Below, one piece after another: positions 47,007 to 56,024 of a stretch of 64,000 nucleotides of DNA. The position numbers and the translations under genes were made by a program. The notes beneath the pieces were generated by a model. It ran no database searches, was not told the DNA's origin, and saw only the letters and a program-made list of their open reading frames with translations. Position 1 is the first letter of the stretch; the number at the start of each line of letters is the position of its first letter. The stretch is taken from contig CAZSMC010000006.1 of the NCBI GenBank assembly GCA_964607755.1, positions 35,027 to 99,026 on the forward strand. Reading direction: 5' to 3'. This DNA is from CAZSMC01 sp964607755. Its GTDB lineage: Bacteria; Zhuqueibacterota; Zhuqueibacteria; Residuimicrobiales; Krinioviventaceae.

Positions 47007-48380
47007 ATGATCTCCCGCATAATGGTTCTCATCCTCGGAATGGCAGTATGTTCATCTTTATCCATCGCTGCACCACAAAGTGACAGCTTGTCACTCAAAG
47101 AGTGCATCGATATTGCATTGCAGAACAATTCCCAGTTACGTTTGGCAGAGCACCAGGTCGAGTTAGCCACTACAAATATCACGACCGCGCGTTCGAACTG
47201 GCTGCCACAGGTTGATGTCAGTACAAACGCCGGTCGAATCATTCAAGGACCGCGTAATCTCAAAGAAAACGTCCCGGTCGATATTGATCCTGTCACCGGA
47301 CAGGTTATTTACGAGCAAAGACAGATTTTGCAGGACGCTACGAAATGGGACCGGTACGGTATTAATACATCTCTGAGTCAAAACATTTTCGATTTTGGCC
47401 GCACTACCAATTCCATTCACAGCGCTAAAACGCTTCATAAAGTTCGCCAGCACGAATTAATTAACACGCAACATTTGGTCATGGTCAACGTCAAAAGGGC
47501 GTTTTATGAATTGCTGAAATCTTATGAATTGCTCAATGTTTACCAGGAAGCTGTTCGCGCTGCTGAAGAAAACCTGGATTATTACGAATCCATGCTGAAC
47601 CTCGGGCTCATCTCAAAAGCGGAAATGTATCAAGCCAAAGTCAATGTTGGCAATCAGCGCACCAACGTGATCAACCAGCAAAACAACATTCAATTTGCCA
47701 AGGCACAACTCAATAATGCCCTGGGCCGCGATCCGAATATCCCCATTGAAATTCGCCGAAATAGCGATAAGCCTCTTTTCCCGGATTATGATTTTGAAAA
47801 AGCATCTGAAATTGCGTTGGAAAATAACGAAATCCTCAAAGCTCTCGACTTGCGTGTGAAGGCTCAGGAGTTTAGTATCAGAGCGGCACGGGCACGTTAC
47901 TTGCCAGTTATCGGCGGCCAGATTTCCTATAGCCGGAACAATACTGACGCTGGTCGGGTTTACACAACTAAACTTGACGAAGATTACTCGATTTCTTTTG
48001 GGGCTCAATTCAGCCTGAATATTTTTAATGGTCTGGCGGACAAGGCCGAGATTCAGCGTCAAATCTTAAACCGTGAGATGGCGCTGGAGAATCTGCGCGA
48101 GGAACGCCGCCTGTTGCTTACCGATGTCAAAGAATATTTTTTACAGCTTGCAGCTTTTAAAGATATCATTGAAATTAATAAGGAAAATATCGACGCTTAC
48201 GAAGAAAATCTGCGGCTGCAGCGCGAAAAGCGCCGCGTAGGCTCAGGAACCGAGCTGGAAGTATCCCAGGCCCAGGTTGAACTTGTCAGAGCTCGTGAAG
48301 CTCTGGTCAGCGCCGAGTACAATGCCATGATCGCCCGCGCACAACTGGAAGCTGCTCTGGGCATAATTGAACAAAAATAA
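47007..48380 (+). CDS. TolC-family outer-membrane efflux protein
   Basis: A 457-residue outer-membrane factor with a signal peptide (1-22) and the repeated OEP helices: LSLKECIDIALQNNSQLRLAEHQ at the front and LEVSQAQVELVRAREALVSAEY near the end. It forms the outer-membrane and periplasmic tunnel for the exporter encoded downstream. The ATG at 47007 has GGAG 8 bases upstream. The frame is open back to 46854, but that stretch overlaps the Yip1 gene and has no ribosome site. Confidence 0.92.
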   Translation: MISRIMVLILGMAVCSSLSIAAPQSDSLSLKECIDIALQNNSQLRLAEHQVELATTNITTARSNWLPQVDVSTNAGRIIQGPRNLKENVPVDIDPVTGQVIYEQRQILQDATKWDRYGINTSLSQNIFDFGRTTNSIHSAKTLHKVRQHELINTQHLVMVNVKRAFYELLKSYELLNVYQEAVRAAEENLDYYESMLNLGLISKAEMYQAKVNVGNQRTNVINQQNNIQFAKAQLNNALGRDPNIPIEIRRNSDKPLFPDYDFEKASEIALENNEILKALDLRVKAQEFSIRAARARYLPVIGGQISYSRNNTDAGRVYTTKLDEDYSISFGAQFSLNIFNGLADKAEIQRQILNREMALENLREERRLLLTDVKEYFLQLAAFKDIIEINKENIDAYEENLRLQREKRRVGSGTELEVSQAQVELVRAREALVSAEYNAMIARAQLEAALGIIEQK

Positions 48381-48403
48381 TGTGCATAGAACAGGATTGA
48401 ACA

Positions 48404-48850
48404 ATGAAAAAAGTCAACATTATATTCGGTGCGCTTTTATTGATAGCATTACTATTATCGCTCTCGTGCGAGAAAACCGAAGGCGGTGGCGGCGGCGGTA
48501 TTGATCCCAGTGCGACTGATCCTCGCATCATAGATGGATTTATTTGTGGTGATGTGATGGATAATAAACCTTTGCGTATCGACAATGAATATTTCGTTGA
48601 TGAATATGTTTACCTCTGGCTGTCGCTTGAAAATGTCAGCGGGTCTCATTCGGTTCGCGTTCTGTGGATCGATCCCGATGACGATATTATCGAACAAAAA
48701 CAAAGCTTTGTTTCAGAAACCGGATATTTTACTCTATATTTCTGGATCGATACAAGCGCCACAGCACCCACCGGGCAGTGGATCGCAGAAATTTACATCG
48801 ACGGCAATTTGATGCGCAGCTACACTTTTTGGTTGTTCAGGGAGAATTAA
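48404..48850 (+). CDS. Small lipoprotein in exporter operon
   Basis: A 148-residue predicted lipoprotein with lipobox LSLSC (Cys22) and a Gly-rich linker (EGGGGGG). The mature part is a single beta-sandwich-like domain with the pieces YVYLWLSLENVSGSHSVRVLW and PTGQWIAEIYIDG, reminiscent of Ig-like or macroglobulin-like folds. No named family is recognised. Its place between outer-membrane factor and adaptor suggests an accessory role in export. Confidence 0.78.
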   Translation: MKKVNIIFGALLLIALLLSLSCEKTEGGGGGGIDPSATDPRIIDGFICGDVMDNKPLRIDNEYFVDEYVYLWLSLENVSGSHSVRVLWIDPDDDIIEQKQSFVSETGYFTLYFWIDTSATAPTGQWIAEIYIDGNLMRSYTFWLFREN

Positions 48851-48927
48851 ACGTCATTAAATTAAATCCCATCTGGTTCTGTTTTTCGTTGGGGTGTCAT
48901 TTTTTCAAAACATACAGGGACGTATAG

Positions 48928-50127
48928 ATGACAAAAAAGAAAAAGATTATCATTGGTGCAATCCTCATTATTGTGCTGGCTGTGATGGTTGTTGTAAACA
49001 TCAAAAAAAGTCGCGGCGACTCTGTTGATGTCACAATAACCAAAGTAAAGCAAGGCGATATCACAGAAACCGTTTCTGGTTCCGGTTATGTGCAACCAGA
49101 AGTTGACGTTGAAATATCGGCGCGAATTTCTTCGGAAATCATAGAAATCCACGTACTCGAGGGTAATAAGGTTTCAAAGGGACAATTACTGGTTGAACTC
49201 GATCGCCAGCGCTACGAAGCGCTCGTTCAGCGCGCCGAATCCGGAGTCAAATCTGCTCAAGCTGCGTTAAAAAAATCCCAGGCCGATTATCAACGCATTA
49301 AAGGATTGTACGATCAAAACTTGAAATCTCAGGCCGAATTAGATGCTGCGGAGGCGGACCGGTTGCTGGCAGAAAGCCAACTGGAACAGGCTCAAGCAAC
49401 CCTGCGCGAAGCCAATGATAATCTGGCAAAAACCCGGCTTGTCTCTCCGATCAATGGGGTTGTCACACGGCTCAACAAAGAAACCGGCGAAATTGCCGTT
49501 GGTTCAGAATTCCAGGCTGATCCTATCATGACTGTATCTGATTTAAGCCGCATGGAAGTCCTTGCTGAAATCGATGAAAACGAGGTGGTATTAGTTGATA
49601 TTGGCCAGCACACTGATATTGAAGTAGATGCTATCCCGGATACCATTTTTAAGGGCACAGTTTCGGAAATCGCCCACACCGCCACAACCCGCGGTCGCGG
49701 TACCCAGGAACAAGTGACCAATTTCGAGGTAAAAATAGCTATCGATTCACCGACCGCAAAACTTCGCCCGGGAATGTCTTCAACCGTTGATATTCGCACC
49801 AATACGCAAAAGGATGTTCTGTATATGCCTATCCAGTGCGTTACCATGCGGGAAGTAAAAAACGATTCCTCAAATACTGACAACACAGAACAGAATCCGG
49901 ATGATTCATCGATGCAAAAAGTTGTTTTTGTTGTCCAGGATGGAAGCGCGAAAATGGTACCTGTAGAAACGGGCATAAGCGATGACACAAATATTGAAAT
50001 CAAATCCGGGTTGGAAAAGGATCAGCAGGTTGTTTCCGGAAGCTACAAGGCCATTTCCCGTGAACTTGAGGACGGGAAAAACGTCAATATAAAAAAAGAG
50101 GAAAACTCGAACAATAAAGAGAAATGA
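48928..50127 (+). CDS. MacA/HlyD-type periplasmic adaptor
   Basis: A 399-residue membrane-fusion protein: N-terminal membrane helix (6-27), lipoyl-like half (GSGYVQPEVDVEISARISSE), a coiled-coil hairpin (about 95-160), second lipoyl half (TRLVSPINGVVTRLN), beta-barrel and membrane-proximal domains. It connects the ABC transporter in the inner membrane to the TolC-like channel. The C-terminus is rich in Asn/Asp/Lys. It precedes the ATPase by 10 bases. Confidence 0.92.
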   Translation: MTKKKKIIIGAILIIVLAVMVVVNIKKSRGDSVDVTITKVKQGDITETVSGSGYVQPEVDVEISARISSEIIEIHVLEGNKVSKGQLLVELDRQRYEALVQRAESGVKSAQAALKKSQADYQRIKGLYDQNLKSQAELDAAEADRLLAESQLEQAQATLREANDNLAKTRLVSPINGVVTRLNKETGEIAVGSEFQADPIMTVSDLSRMEVLAEIDENEVVLVDIGQHTDIEVDAIPDTIFKGTVSEIAHTATTRGRGTQEQVTNFEVKIAIDSPTAKLRPGMSSTVDIRTNTQKDVLYMPIQCVTMREVKNDSSNTDNTEQNPDDSSMQKVVFVVQDGSAKMVPVETGISDDTNIEIKSGLEKDQQVVSGSYKAISRELEDGKNVNIKKEENSNNKEK

Positions 50128-50137
50128 GGCCAATAAT

Positions 50138-50815
50138 ATGTTGATTAACCTGAATAATATAGAAAAAGTCTATGAAATCGGTACGGTCAAAGTACCTGCG
50201 CTGAAAGGCATTGATCTGATCATTAACCGTAATGAATATGTGGCTATTATGGGGCCTTCCGGTTCGGGTAAATCCACATTGATGAATATCATTGGCTGTC
50301 TGGATACACCGACCGGCGGCACCTATACGCTTAATGATTCCAATGTCAGTGATATGACAGACGATGATCTGGCTGACATCCGCAACCGTGAAATTGGCTT
50401 TGTGTTTCAAACTTTTAATTTGTTGCCTCGCGCCAATGCATTGCACAATGTTGAGCTGCCGCTCATTTACAAAGGCGTACCAGCAGCCAAACGCAAAGTG
50501 AAAGCCCAGGAAGCCCTGGGAAAAGTGGGCCTGGCTGACCGCATGAATCATAAACCAAACGAGCTGTCTGGCGGACAGCGCCAGCGCGTCGCCATTGCCC
50601 GGGCCTTAGTCAATGACCCGTCCATTATTCTTGCTGATGAACCCACCGGCAACCTGGATAGCAAAACCGGTGAGGAAATTATGGAAGTTCTTGAAAAACT
50701 CCACGATGCTGGCAATACCATTATCCTTGTCACACATGAAGACTTTATCGCAGCCCACGCAAACCGCTATGTCCGTTTACGCGATGGACTGATCGAGACA
50801 GATGGGCACCACTAA
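50138..50815 (+). CDS. ABC transporter ATP-binding protein, MacB/LolD type
   Basis: A 225-residue ATPase with Walker A (GPSGSGKS), Q-loop, LSGGQRQRVAIARAL signature, Walker B (IILADEPTGNLD) and H-loop (VTHED). It matches the MacB/LolD subgroup that powers FtsX-like permeases by mechanotransmission rather than classic import. It serves the two permease genes that follow. Confidence 0.95.
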   Translation: MLINLNNIEKVYEIGTVKVPALKGIDLIINRNEYVAIMGPSGSGKSTLMNIIGCLDTPTGGTYTLNDSNVSDMTDDDLADIRNREIGFVFQTFNLLPRANALHNVELPLIYKGVPAAKRKVKAQEALGKVGLADRMNHKPNELSGGQRQRVAIARALVNDPSIILADEPTGNLDSKTGEEIMEVLEKLHDAGNTIILVTHEDFIAAHANRYVRLRDGLIETDGHH

Positions 50816-50842
50816 ATAGCTAAATCATATTGCTGAATTGTT

Positions 50843-50995
50843 GAAAATAACAAATTACAATTTACAAATAACAAATAAATCTCAATTATCAAATAACAAA
50901 GAGCCGAAGAATATTTTAATAACTTTCAATCATATCAAGTTATTTGGAATTTGTAGATTGTCATTTATTTGTATTTTGAGTTTTGTTATTTTTGA
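50843..50995. repeat. AT-rich degenerate repeat, facing pair
   Basis: A minus-oriented stretch (50843-50900) and a plus-oriented stretch (50941-50995) of the same T-rich motif found at 27114-27158 and 62479-62520. Facing each other, they could fold as a long weak hairpin inside the exporter operon, in the 292-base gap between ATPase and first permease. Confidence 0.5.
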
Positions 50996-51107
50996 TTTTT
51001 TGTTGATTATTTTTAAAAGGGTTAAATCCCAGAATGAACATTATACACGATTTTAAAACTGCGATCATTCTACTTATCGTTATCAACTTGTCCTCGGGGA
51101 TTTACTA

Positions 51108-52343
51108 ATGCGCCTTTTCATTTTCATCGGGGAAGCCGTAAAGATTGCCTTTCATGCGCTGAAATCTTACAAGCTGCGTTCAGTGTTAACAACGCTGGGA
51201 ATTGTCATTGGCGTGACCACAGTCATCACTATTGTCACCCTTATTCAGGGACTCAATGACGCATTCAAGAGAGAAATCTCTGCTATCGGCACAACAACTC
51301 TTTATGTGAGCAAATATCCGTGGGTCATCATGAGTGAAAAAGAACGGCTCTTGATGCGAAACCGGCCCAACATTACTCTGGAAGAAGCAGAACGGCTCGC
51401 TGCGGAATCTCGCCTGGCACAAGCTATGGCTCCAACGCTTTATACGAGCCGAACAGCAAAATACCGCGAACGGTCTGCAGAAAATGTCACCATTATTGGC
51501 ACTAATGATGATTATCTGCAAACTTCTAATACATATCCCGAATACGGACGTTTTCTCACTCCAACCGATGTCGACCATCGCCGTGCGGTGTGCGTTATCG
51601 GATACGATGTGGCGCACGAACTTTTTCCAAATACCGATCCGATCGGCAAACGCATCAAGCTCAGTGAGCGCAAATTCAAAGTCATTGGAATTGCCGAACA
51701 AAAAGGCAAGACCTTTGGCGAAAGCCAGGATCAGATGGCGATTATTCCGATCGGAGAATTCCAGTCCGCTTTTGGAGCGCGCTGGCGCTCGGTTAATGTT
51801 GAAATCAAAGTGATTTCACCGGACGTTATCGAAGAAGCGCAAATCGAACTGACTGGCATTATGCGCCGCATTCGCGGACTCACCCCAAATGAAAAAGACA
51901 ACTTTGCGGTGAATCAACAAAGTATGTTGATGGAAACCTACAATAACTTGACGCGAACACTATGGGCAGTGGCTATTGGTGTAGGCGCGATTTCATTGCT
52001 TGTTGGCGGTATTGGTATTATGAACATATTGCTCGTCTCTGTCACCGAACGAACCCGGGAAATTGGCATTCGCAAAGCATTCGGGGCGCGCCGAATTCAC
52101 ATCTTGATTCAGTTTCTCATCGAATCGTTTCTGATTTGTGCGGTTGGTGTTTCAATCGGACTTGGACTGGCCGTGTTGTTTGCCAAAATTGTTGAATCAT
52201 CAACACCTCTGCCAGCGACTATAACAGCCTGGGTTGCAGTGCTGGGACTGGTTTTTGTTTTTGTAATCGGACTCTTTTTTGGCATTTATCCTGCCAACAA
52301 GGCATCCAAACTGAATCCGATCGAGGCTTTGCGATATGAATAA
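51108..52343 (+). CDS. MacB/FtsX-type ABC permease, first
   Basis: A 411-residue permease: one N-terminal helix (YKLRSVLTTLGIVIGVTTVI), a large periplasmic MacB-like domain (about 60-270) and three C-terminal helices of the FtsX domain (VGAISLLVGGIGIMNILLVSV, TREIGIRKAFGA and the end helix, finishing in NPIEALRYE). It lacks a fused ATPase, so it relies on the one at 50138. Confidence 0.92.
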   Translation: MRLFIFIGEAVKIAFHALKSYKLRSVLTTLGIVIGVTTVITIVTLIQGLNDAFKREISAIGTTTLYVSKYPWVIMSEKERLLMRNRPNITLEEAERLAAESRLAQAMAPTLYTSRTAKYRERSAENVTIIGTNDDYLQTSNTYPEYGRFLTPTDVDHRRAVCVIGYDVAHELFPNTDPIGKRIKLSERKFKVIGIAEQKGKTFGESQDQMAIIPIGEFQSAFGARWRSVNVEIKVISPDVIEEAQIELTGIMRRIRGLTPNEKDNFAVNQQSMLMETYNNLTRTLWAVAIGVGAISLLVGGIGIMNILLVSVTERTREIGIRKAFGARRIHILIQFLIESFLICAVGVSIGLGLAVLFAKIVESSTPLPATITAWVAVLGLVFVFVIGLFFGIYPANKASKLNPIEALRYE

Positions 52344-52348
52344 TAAAA

Positions 52349-52443
52349 TTTTTAGTGTTTCTTTTTGTGTTTTAGTTTTAGTGCTTTAGTGGCTGTCTTT
52401 TTTTGCCTCCAAAACAACACAAAACACTAAATTTCACTAAAAT
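52349..52443. repeat. Imperfect inverted repeat between the two permease genes
   Basis: The left arm (TTTTTAGTGTTTCTTTTTGTG, 52349 on) and the right arm (AACACAAAACACTAAATTTC, about 52414-52433) are imperfect reverse complements. The fold would put a hairpin in the mRNA between the permease genes. It may modulate relative expression or be a decayed repeat. Confidence 0.45.
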
Positions 52444-52477
52444 CCTGTTGACTCAAAATTGACCTGGAATTAGAATC

Positions 52478-53698
52478 ATGAACATCTCCGAAAGCCTGAC
52501 CATGGCCTTGAACGCCATTCGCAGCAATAAAATGCGTTCGTTCCTCACGCTGCTTGGAATTATTATAGGCGTCATGACCATCATCGCCATGCAAGCGCTA
52601 ATTACTGGTCTGCGCAACAGCATTACCCGTGAACTGAGCGTGCTCACATCCGATGTATTTCAGGTGCAAAAATACCCGGCTATTGGCAATTTTGACCGGG
52701 AAAAATATCACAACCGCAAAAACCTCACCATTGAGCAGGCTGATGCTGTGCGCAAATATGTGACAGCAGCGGAAAAAGTCGGCGCTGAAATGTGGGAATC
52801 CGGCCGTGAAATACGCTTCCAGGATAAAAAAACCACACCGACGATCAGCATTGCCGGGGCAACTCCGGAATTTTTGCCAAATAACGGATATATTATGGCA
52901 GATGGCCGTTTCATATCCAATGAGGATGTGAACTATAGCCGGAGGGTAGCTGTTATTGGCGTGGATGTTTTGAATGAACTTTTTCCCTACGAAGACCCTC
53001 TCGATAAAGACATAAAAATCGAAGGTGAACGATTCAAAATTGTCGGTGTGCTGGATGAAATGGGAAATGTATTGGGAAATTCCCGCGATAACCGGGTCAC
53101 TATTCCCATTTCCCGCTTTGTCAAAGTTTTTGGTTCTGAGCGGTCGATCAACATTACGGTCAAGGCAAAAAGTCCCGAGCTTTATGCTCTGGCTATGGAT
53201 CAAACAATTGGCGTGCTGCGGGCTGCCCGCAAGGTTCCGCCTGGCAAAGATAATGATTTTGAAATCCACACCAACGACATGGTTATAGACTTTTTTGACA
53301 ACATGACGAAATATGTCCGAATCGTAGCGATTGCTATCGCATCAATTTCTTTATTGGTTGCCGGAGTGGGCATCATGAACATCATGCTGGTTTCTGTCAC
53401 CGAGCGCACCCGTGAAATTGGCATCCGCAAATCCGTGGGCGCCAAACGCCGGGATATTCTGTGGCAGTTTCTTATCGAAGCTGTGGTTCTCAGTGAAGTC
53501 GGTGGTATCCTGGGGATTTTATTCGGCCTGGGCATTGCCAAAACAGTGGACGCACTCGCTCCGGTACCTACCGCTGTGCCCGTGGTTACAGTCATACTTG
53601 GATTGTTATTCTGCTCGGCGGTGGGAATGATCTTTGGTGTCTATCCGGCTACCAAAGCCGCCCGCCTTGATCCGATTACTGCTCTGCGGTACGAGTAA
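52478..53698 (+). CDS. MacB/FtsX-type ABC permease, second
   Basis: A 406-residue permease with the same plan as its neighbour (SNKMRSFLTLLGIIIGVMTI at the front, TEREIGIRKSVGA-like loop and a PITALRYE end). The sequences of the two differ through the periplasmic domain, so a heterodimeric transporter is likely. Last gene of the exporter operon. Confidence 0.92.
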   Translation: MNISESLTMALNAIRSNKMRSFLTLLGIIIGVMTIIAMQALITGLRNSITRELSVLTSDVFQVQKYPAIGNFDREKYHNRKNLTIEQADAVRKYVTAAEKVGAEMWESGREIRFQDKKTTPTISIAGATPEFLPNNGYIMADGRFISNEDVNYSRRVAVIGVDVLNELFPYEDPLDKDIKIEGERFKIVGVLDEMGNVLGNSRDNRVTIPISRFVKVFGSERSINITVKAKSPELYALAMDQTIGVLRAARKVPPGKDNDFEIHTNDMVIDFFDNMTKYVRIVAIAIASISLLVAGVGIMNIMLVSVTERTREIGIRKSVGAKRRDILWQFLIEAVVLSEVGGILGILFGLGIAKTVDALAPVPTAVPVVTVILGLLFCSAVGMIFGVYPATKAARLDPITALRYE

Positions 53699-53768
53699 AA
53701 TTTTATTTACACAGAACGAATAACGTCACAGATTGGTTTATTATGAAGATTTATTACGAAAAAAAAGC

Positions 53769-53978
53769 AAAAGCTCAGTCTTGGGTTTAGGTTTTAATCT
53801 TTCGGCACTAAAGTGCCTGTTAAATGTAAAGGAATTTCAATACCCCGACTTAAAAGTCGGGGCAATAATATAGCCCCGAGCTTTAGCTCGGGGTAAAGTA
53901 AAAATGACCTCTCAAAAAATTGGGCTTTAGCCCAATTTGATAATGTTGCAAGCATTCCTCCCATCAGTGAGCTTTTAC
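53769..53978 (-). repeat. Multi-hairpin repeat element, copy 2 (inverted)
   Basis: A reverse-complement copy of the element at 43667-43873, with the same four palindromes in the same internal order and the same end motifs (AGCTCAGTCTTGGG and CAGTGAGCTTTTAC). The palindromes are nearly unchanged while the linkers differ, as expected if pairing is under selection. It lies just downstream of the second permease stop. Confidence 0.85.
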
Positions 53979-54163
53979 AAAAAAAAGCAAAAACAGCTTG
54001 CTTTTTGTAAAAAAAGCTATAATTTAATTGTGCTTTACTAACCAGAGACAGTGAAGGACTCTTTTTAACCGAATTCCATTTCAGGTCACCTTTACGATCC
54101 ACAAACGCGTTTCCCTTATAAAAATTCACGCTTATTTTAACATGTCATGAAAGGAGCTCTACG

Positions 54164-54343
54164 ATGCGTATTCTAATATGGTTAGTTGTAGGACTCGCAG
54201 CACTGTCCTTTTTGCTGGCTGCAATTTCAGTGCTGATAGGTCAAAGTATTGTCGGTATTGGAGCTGAATCATTTTCGCGGGCGTGCACCAACCTTGCGCT
54301 CATTGCCATTGCTTTGCTCCTGGCTATAAAAAAAGATATATAA
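54164..54343 (+). CDS. Small two-helix membrane protein
   Basis: A 59-residue frame (MRILIWLVVGLAALSFLLAA at the start, LALIAIALLLAIKKDI at the end) with an AAGGAG ribosome site 7 bases before the ATG. Two hydrophobic helices (about 3-25 and 43-54) are linked by a short loop. No family recognised. The good ribosome site and composition support a real gene. Confidence 0.65.
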   Translation: MRILIWLVVGLAALSFLLAAISVLIGQSIVGIGAESFSRACTNLALIAIALLLAIKKDI

Positions 54344-54781
54344 TGACTCTTTCTTAACGCAGAGTATGTTACCGGCTTTTATTTTTATACCGTTCCGCTA
54401 CTCATAGAATGTATAAAAATATAATTATCATGATTAGTGTGAACTTTTAAAATTTGACCTCCATTTAATATTTATGGAGGTTGGATTTTAATCGTATTCA
54501 TCCGGACTGAGAGCCCTGGAATCAAAGTGAATAAACGGCTAAAAGTGGGCAAACGCCGAAACGTGCGATATACTTCCAAAAGGGACACTTGCAAAAATTA
54601 CCCGTTACTAATATGTTGATCCTCACGAATCATAGAAATAATTCTGTAATTCTTATCCACTTTTTGTCATATCTATTTGGTTTTATTTGTGATTGTCAAA
54701 AAAAAATGTTGAAAACACAACGTACAAGACCTGCCAATTGAGTTCACCAATAACCTGAAGAGATAAAGGAGTGAGTCACAA
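54344..54781. other. Intergenic region without a gene
   Basis: About 440 bases upstream of the DHH phosphoesterase. A hairpin ACCTCCAT-loop-ATGGAGGT (54457-54481) followed by a T-containing stretch may be a weak terminator for the small membrane gene. Nothing else is recognised. Confidence 0.4.
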
Positions 54782-55843
54782 ATGACAGAGAACGGTGCGA
54801 ATACGGAAAAGACAGAGTTAAAAATTCTTCAACACCTTGACAACCTCTTTGCTGATGCGACAAACTTCCTTGCTGTAACACACAATAACCCGGATCCGGA
54901 TGCCATTGCCTCGGCGGCTGCGCTTACCTTTTTGGTAGAAACGCGTTATAATATAAATGTTTCCATGGCATATCGCGGAAACATCGGACGGGCTGAAAAT
55001 CGTACCATGATCGACAAACTTGACATTCATCTCAAACAGTTCAATCGAGTTCGTCTTAAAAAATATGATCGCATTGCCCTGGTTGACGGTCAACCGTATG
55101 CCGGCAATACACCGGACATGGATTACAATCTGGTTATTGATCACCATCCCATACGAAAGGATACCAAAGGCGATGTGCTTGTTATCCGGCCCGATGTGGG
55201 CGTTACAGCAACAATCCTGGTAGAGTGGCTTGCCGAAGCCGGCATTAACATTCCGGTGAATCTGGCTACAGCTCTTTCCTATGCTATCAGTTCTGAAACA
55301 CAAAACCTGGGTCGCGAATCCTCTCAAGCCGATGTCCAAGCCTATTTGCATGTTTATACCCGTGCCAGTATGCGCAAGCTGGCACAAATTCTTTATCCAA
55401 AATTACCGAGAGAATATTTTATTACGTTGGCGAAAACGCTGTACCGGACTATGGTTTTCCGGCATTTGATCTGCGCCCATCTCGGCGATATTCCGGTTGT
55501 AGAGATCGTTTCGGAAATGGCTGATTTCCTGCTGCGGTTGGAACGGGCTAGCTGGGTTTTGTGCACTGGTCGCTTGAAAGGACAATTAATCTTGTCTGTG
55601 CGTACTACCAATCCAAAGGCGCGGGCAGGCAAGATGGTTAAACAAATGGTATACGATTCACGTACTGTAGGCGGACACGATATGATTGCCGGTGGCTATG
55701 TAGATATCCAAGACCTGAAAAGTCCTGATATTGAGAAACTGGAAGATGAACTGATGCAAAAATTCGCTAAAATCCGTGGATATCACGACAGTACCTGGAA
55801 ACCGCTGATACCCAAACCAAAAGCCAGCGAAATGATACAATGA
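54782..55843 (+). CDS. DHH-family phosphoesterase (NrnA-like)
   Basis: A 353-residue protein. DHH motifs I to III are seen in THNNPDPDAIASA, ALVDGQP and VIDHHP, which bind two metals. The DHHA1 domain is C-terminal (GGHDMIAGGYVDI). NrnA-type enzymes degrade short RNA and pAp, but other DHH proteins act on cyclic dinucleotides, so the substrate is inferred. AAGGAG lies about 8 bases before the ATG. Confidence 0.85.
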   Translation: MTENGANTEKTELKILQHLDNLFADATNFLAVTHNNPDPDAIASAAALTFLVETRYNINVSMAYRGNIGRAENRTMIDKLDIHLKQFNRVRLKKYDRIALVDGQPYAGNTPDMDYNLVIDHHPIRKDTKGDVLVIRPDVGVTATILVEWLAEAGINIPVNLATALSYAISSETQNLGRESSQADVQAYLHVYTRASMRKLAQILYPKLPREYFITLAKTLYRTMVFRHLICAHLGDIPVVEIVSEMADFLLRLERASWVLCTGRLKGQLILSVRTTNPKARAGKMVKQMVYDSRTVGGHDMIAGGYVDIQDLKSPDIEKLEDELMQKFAKIRGYHDSTWKPLIPKPKASEMIQ

Positions 55844-56024
55844 ATACCAAAATAAACGTATTTGATTAAAATATTCAATCTTAATCCTGCCAAGTTAAAT
55901 CATTTCGATATAAATTCTATACGATTCGAATATCCATTATTATACCCAATCTTACTCTTGATTCTGTTCCCTTTCTGTTGTATCTTACATAGAAACATGA
56001 ATAAAAAGACATTGGAGCGGTAGT

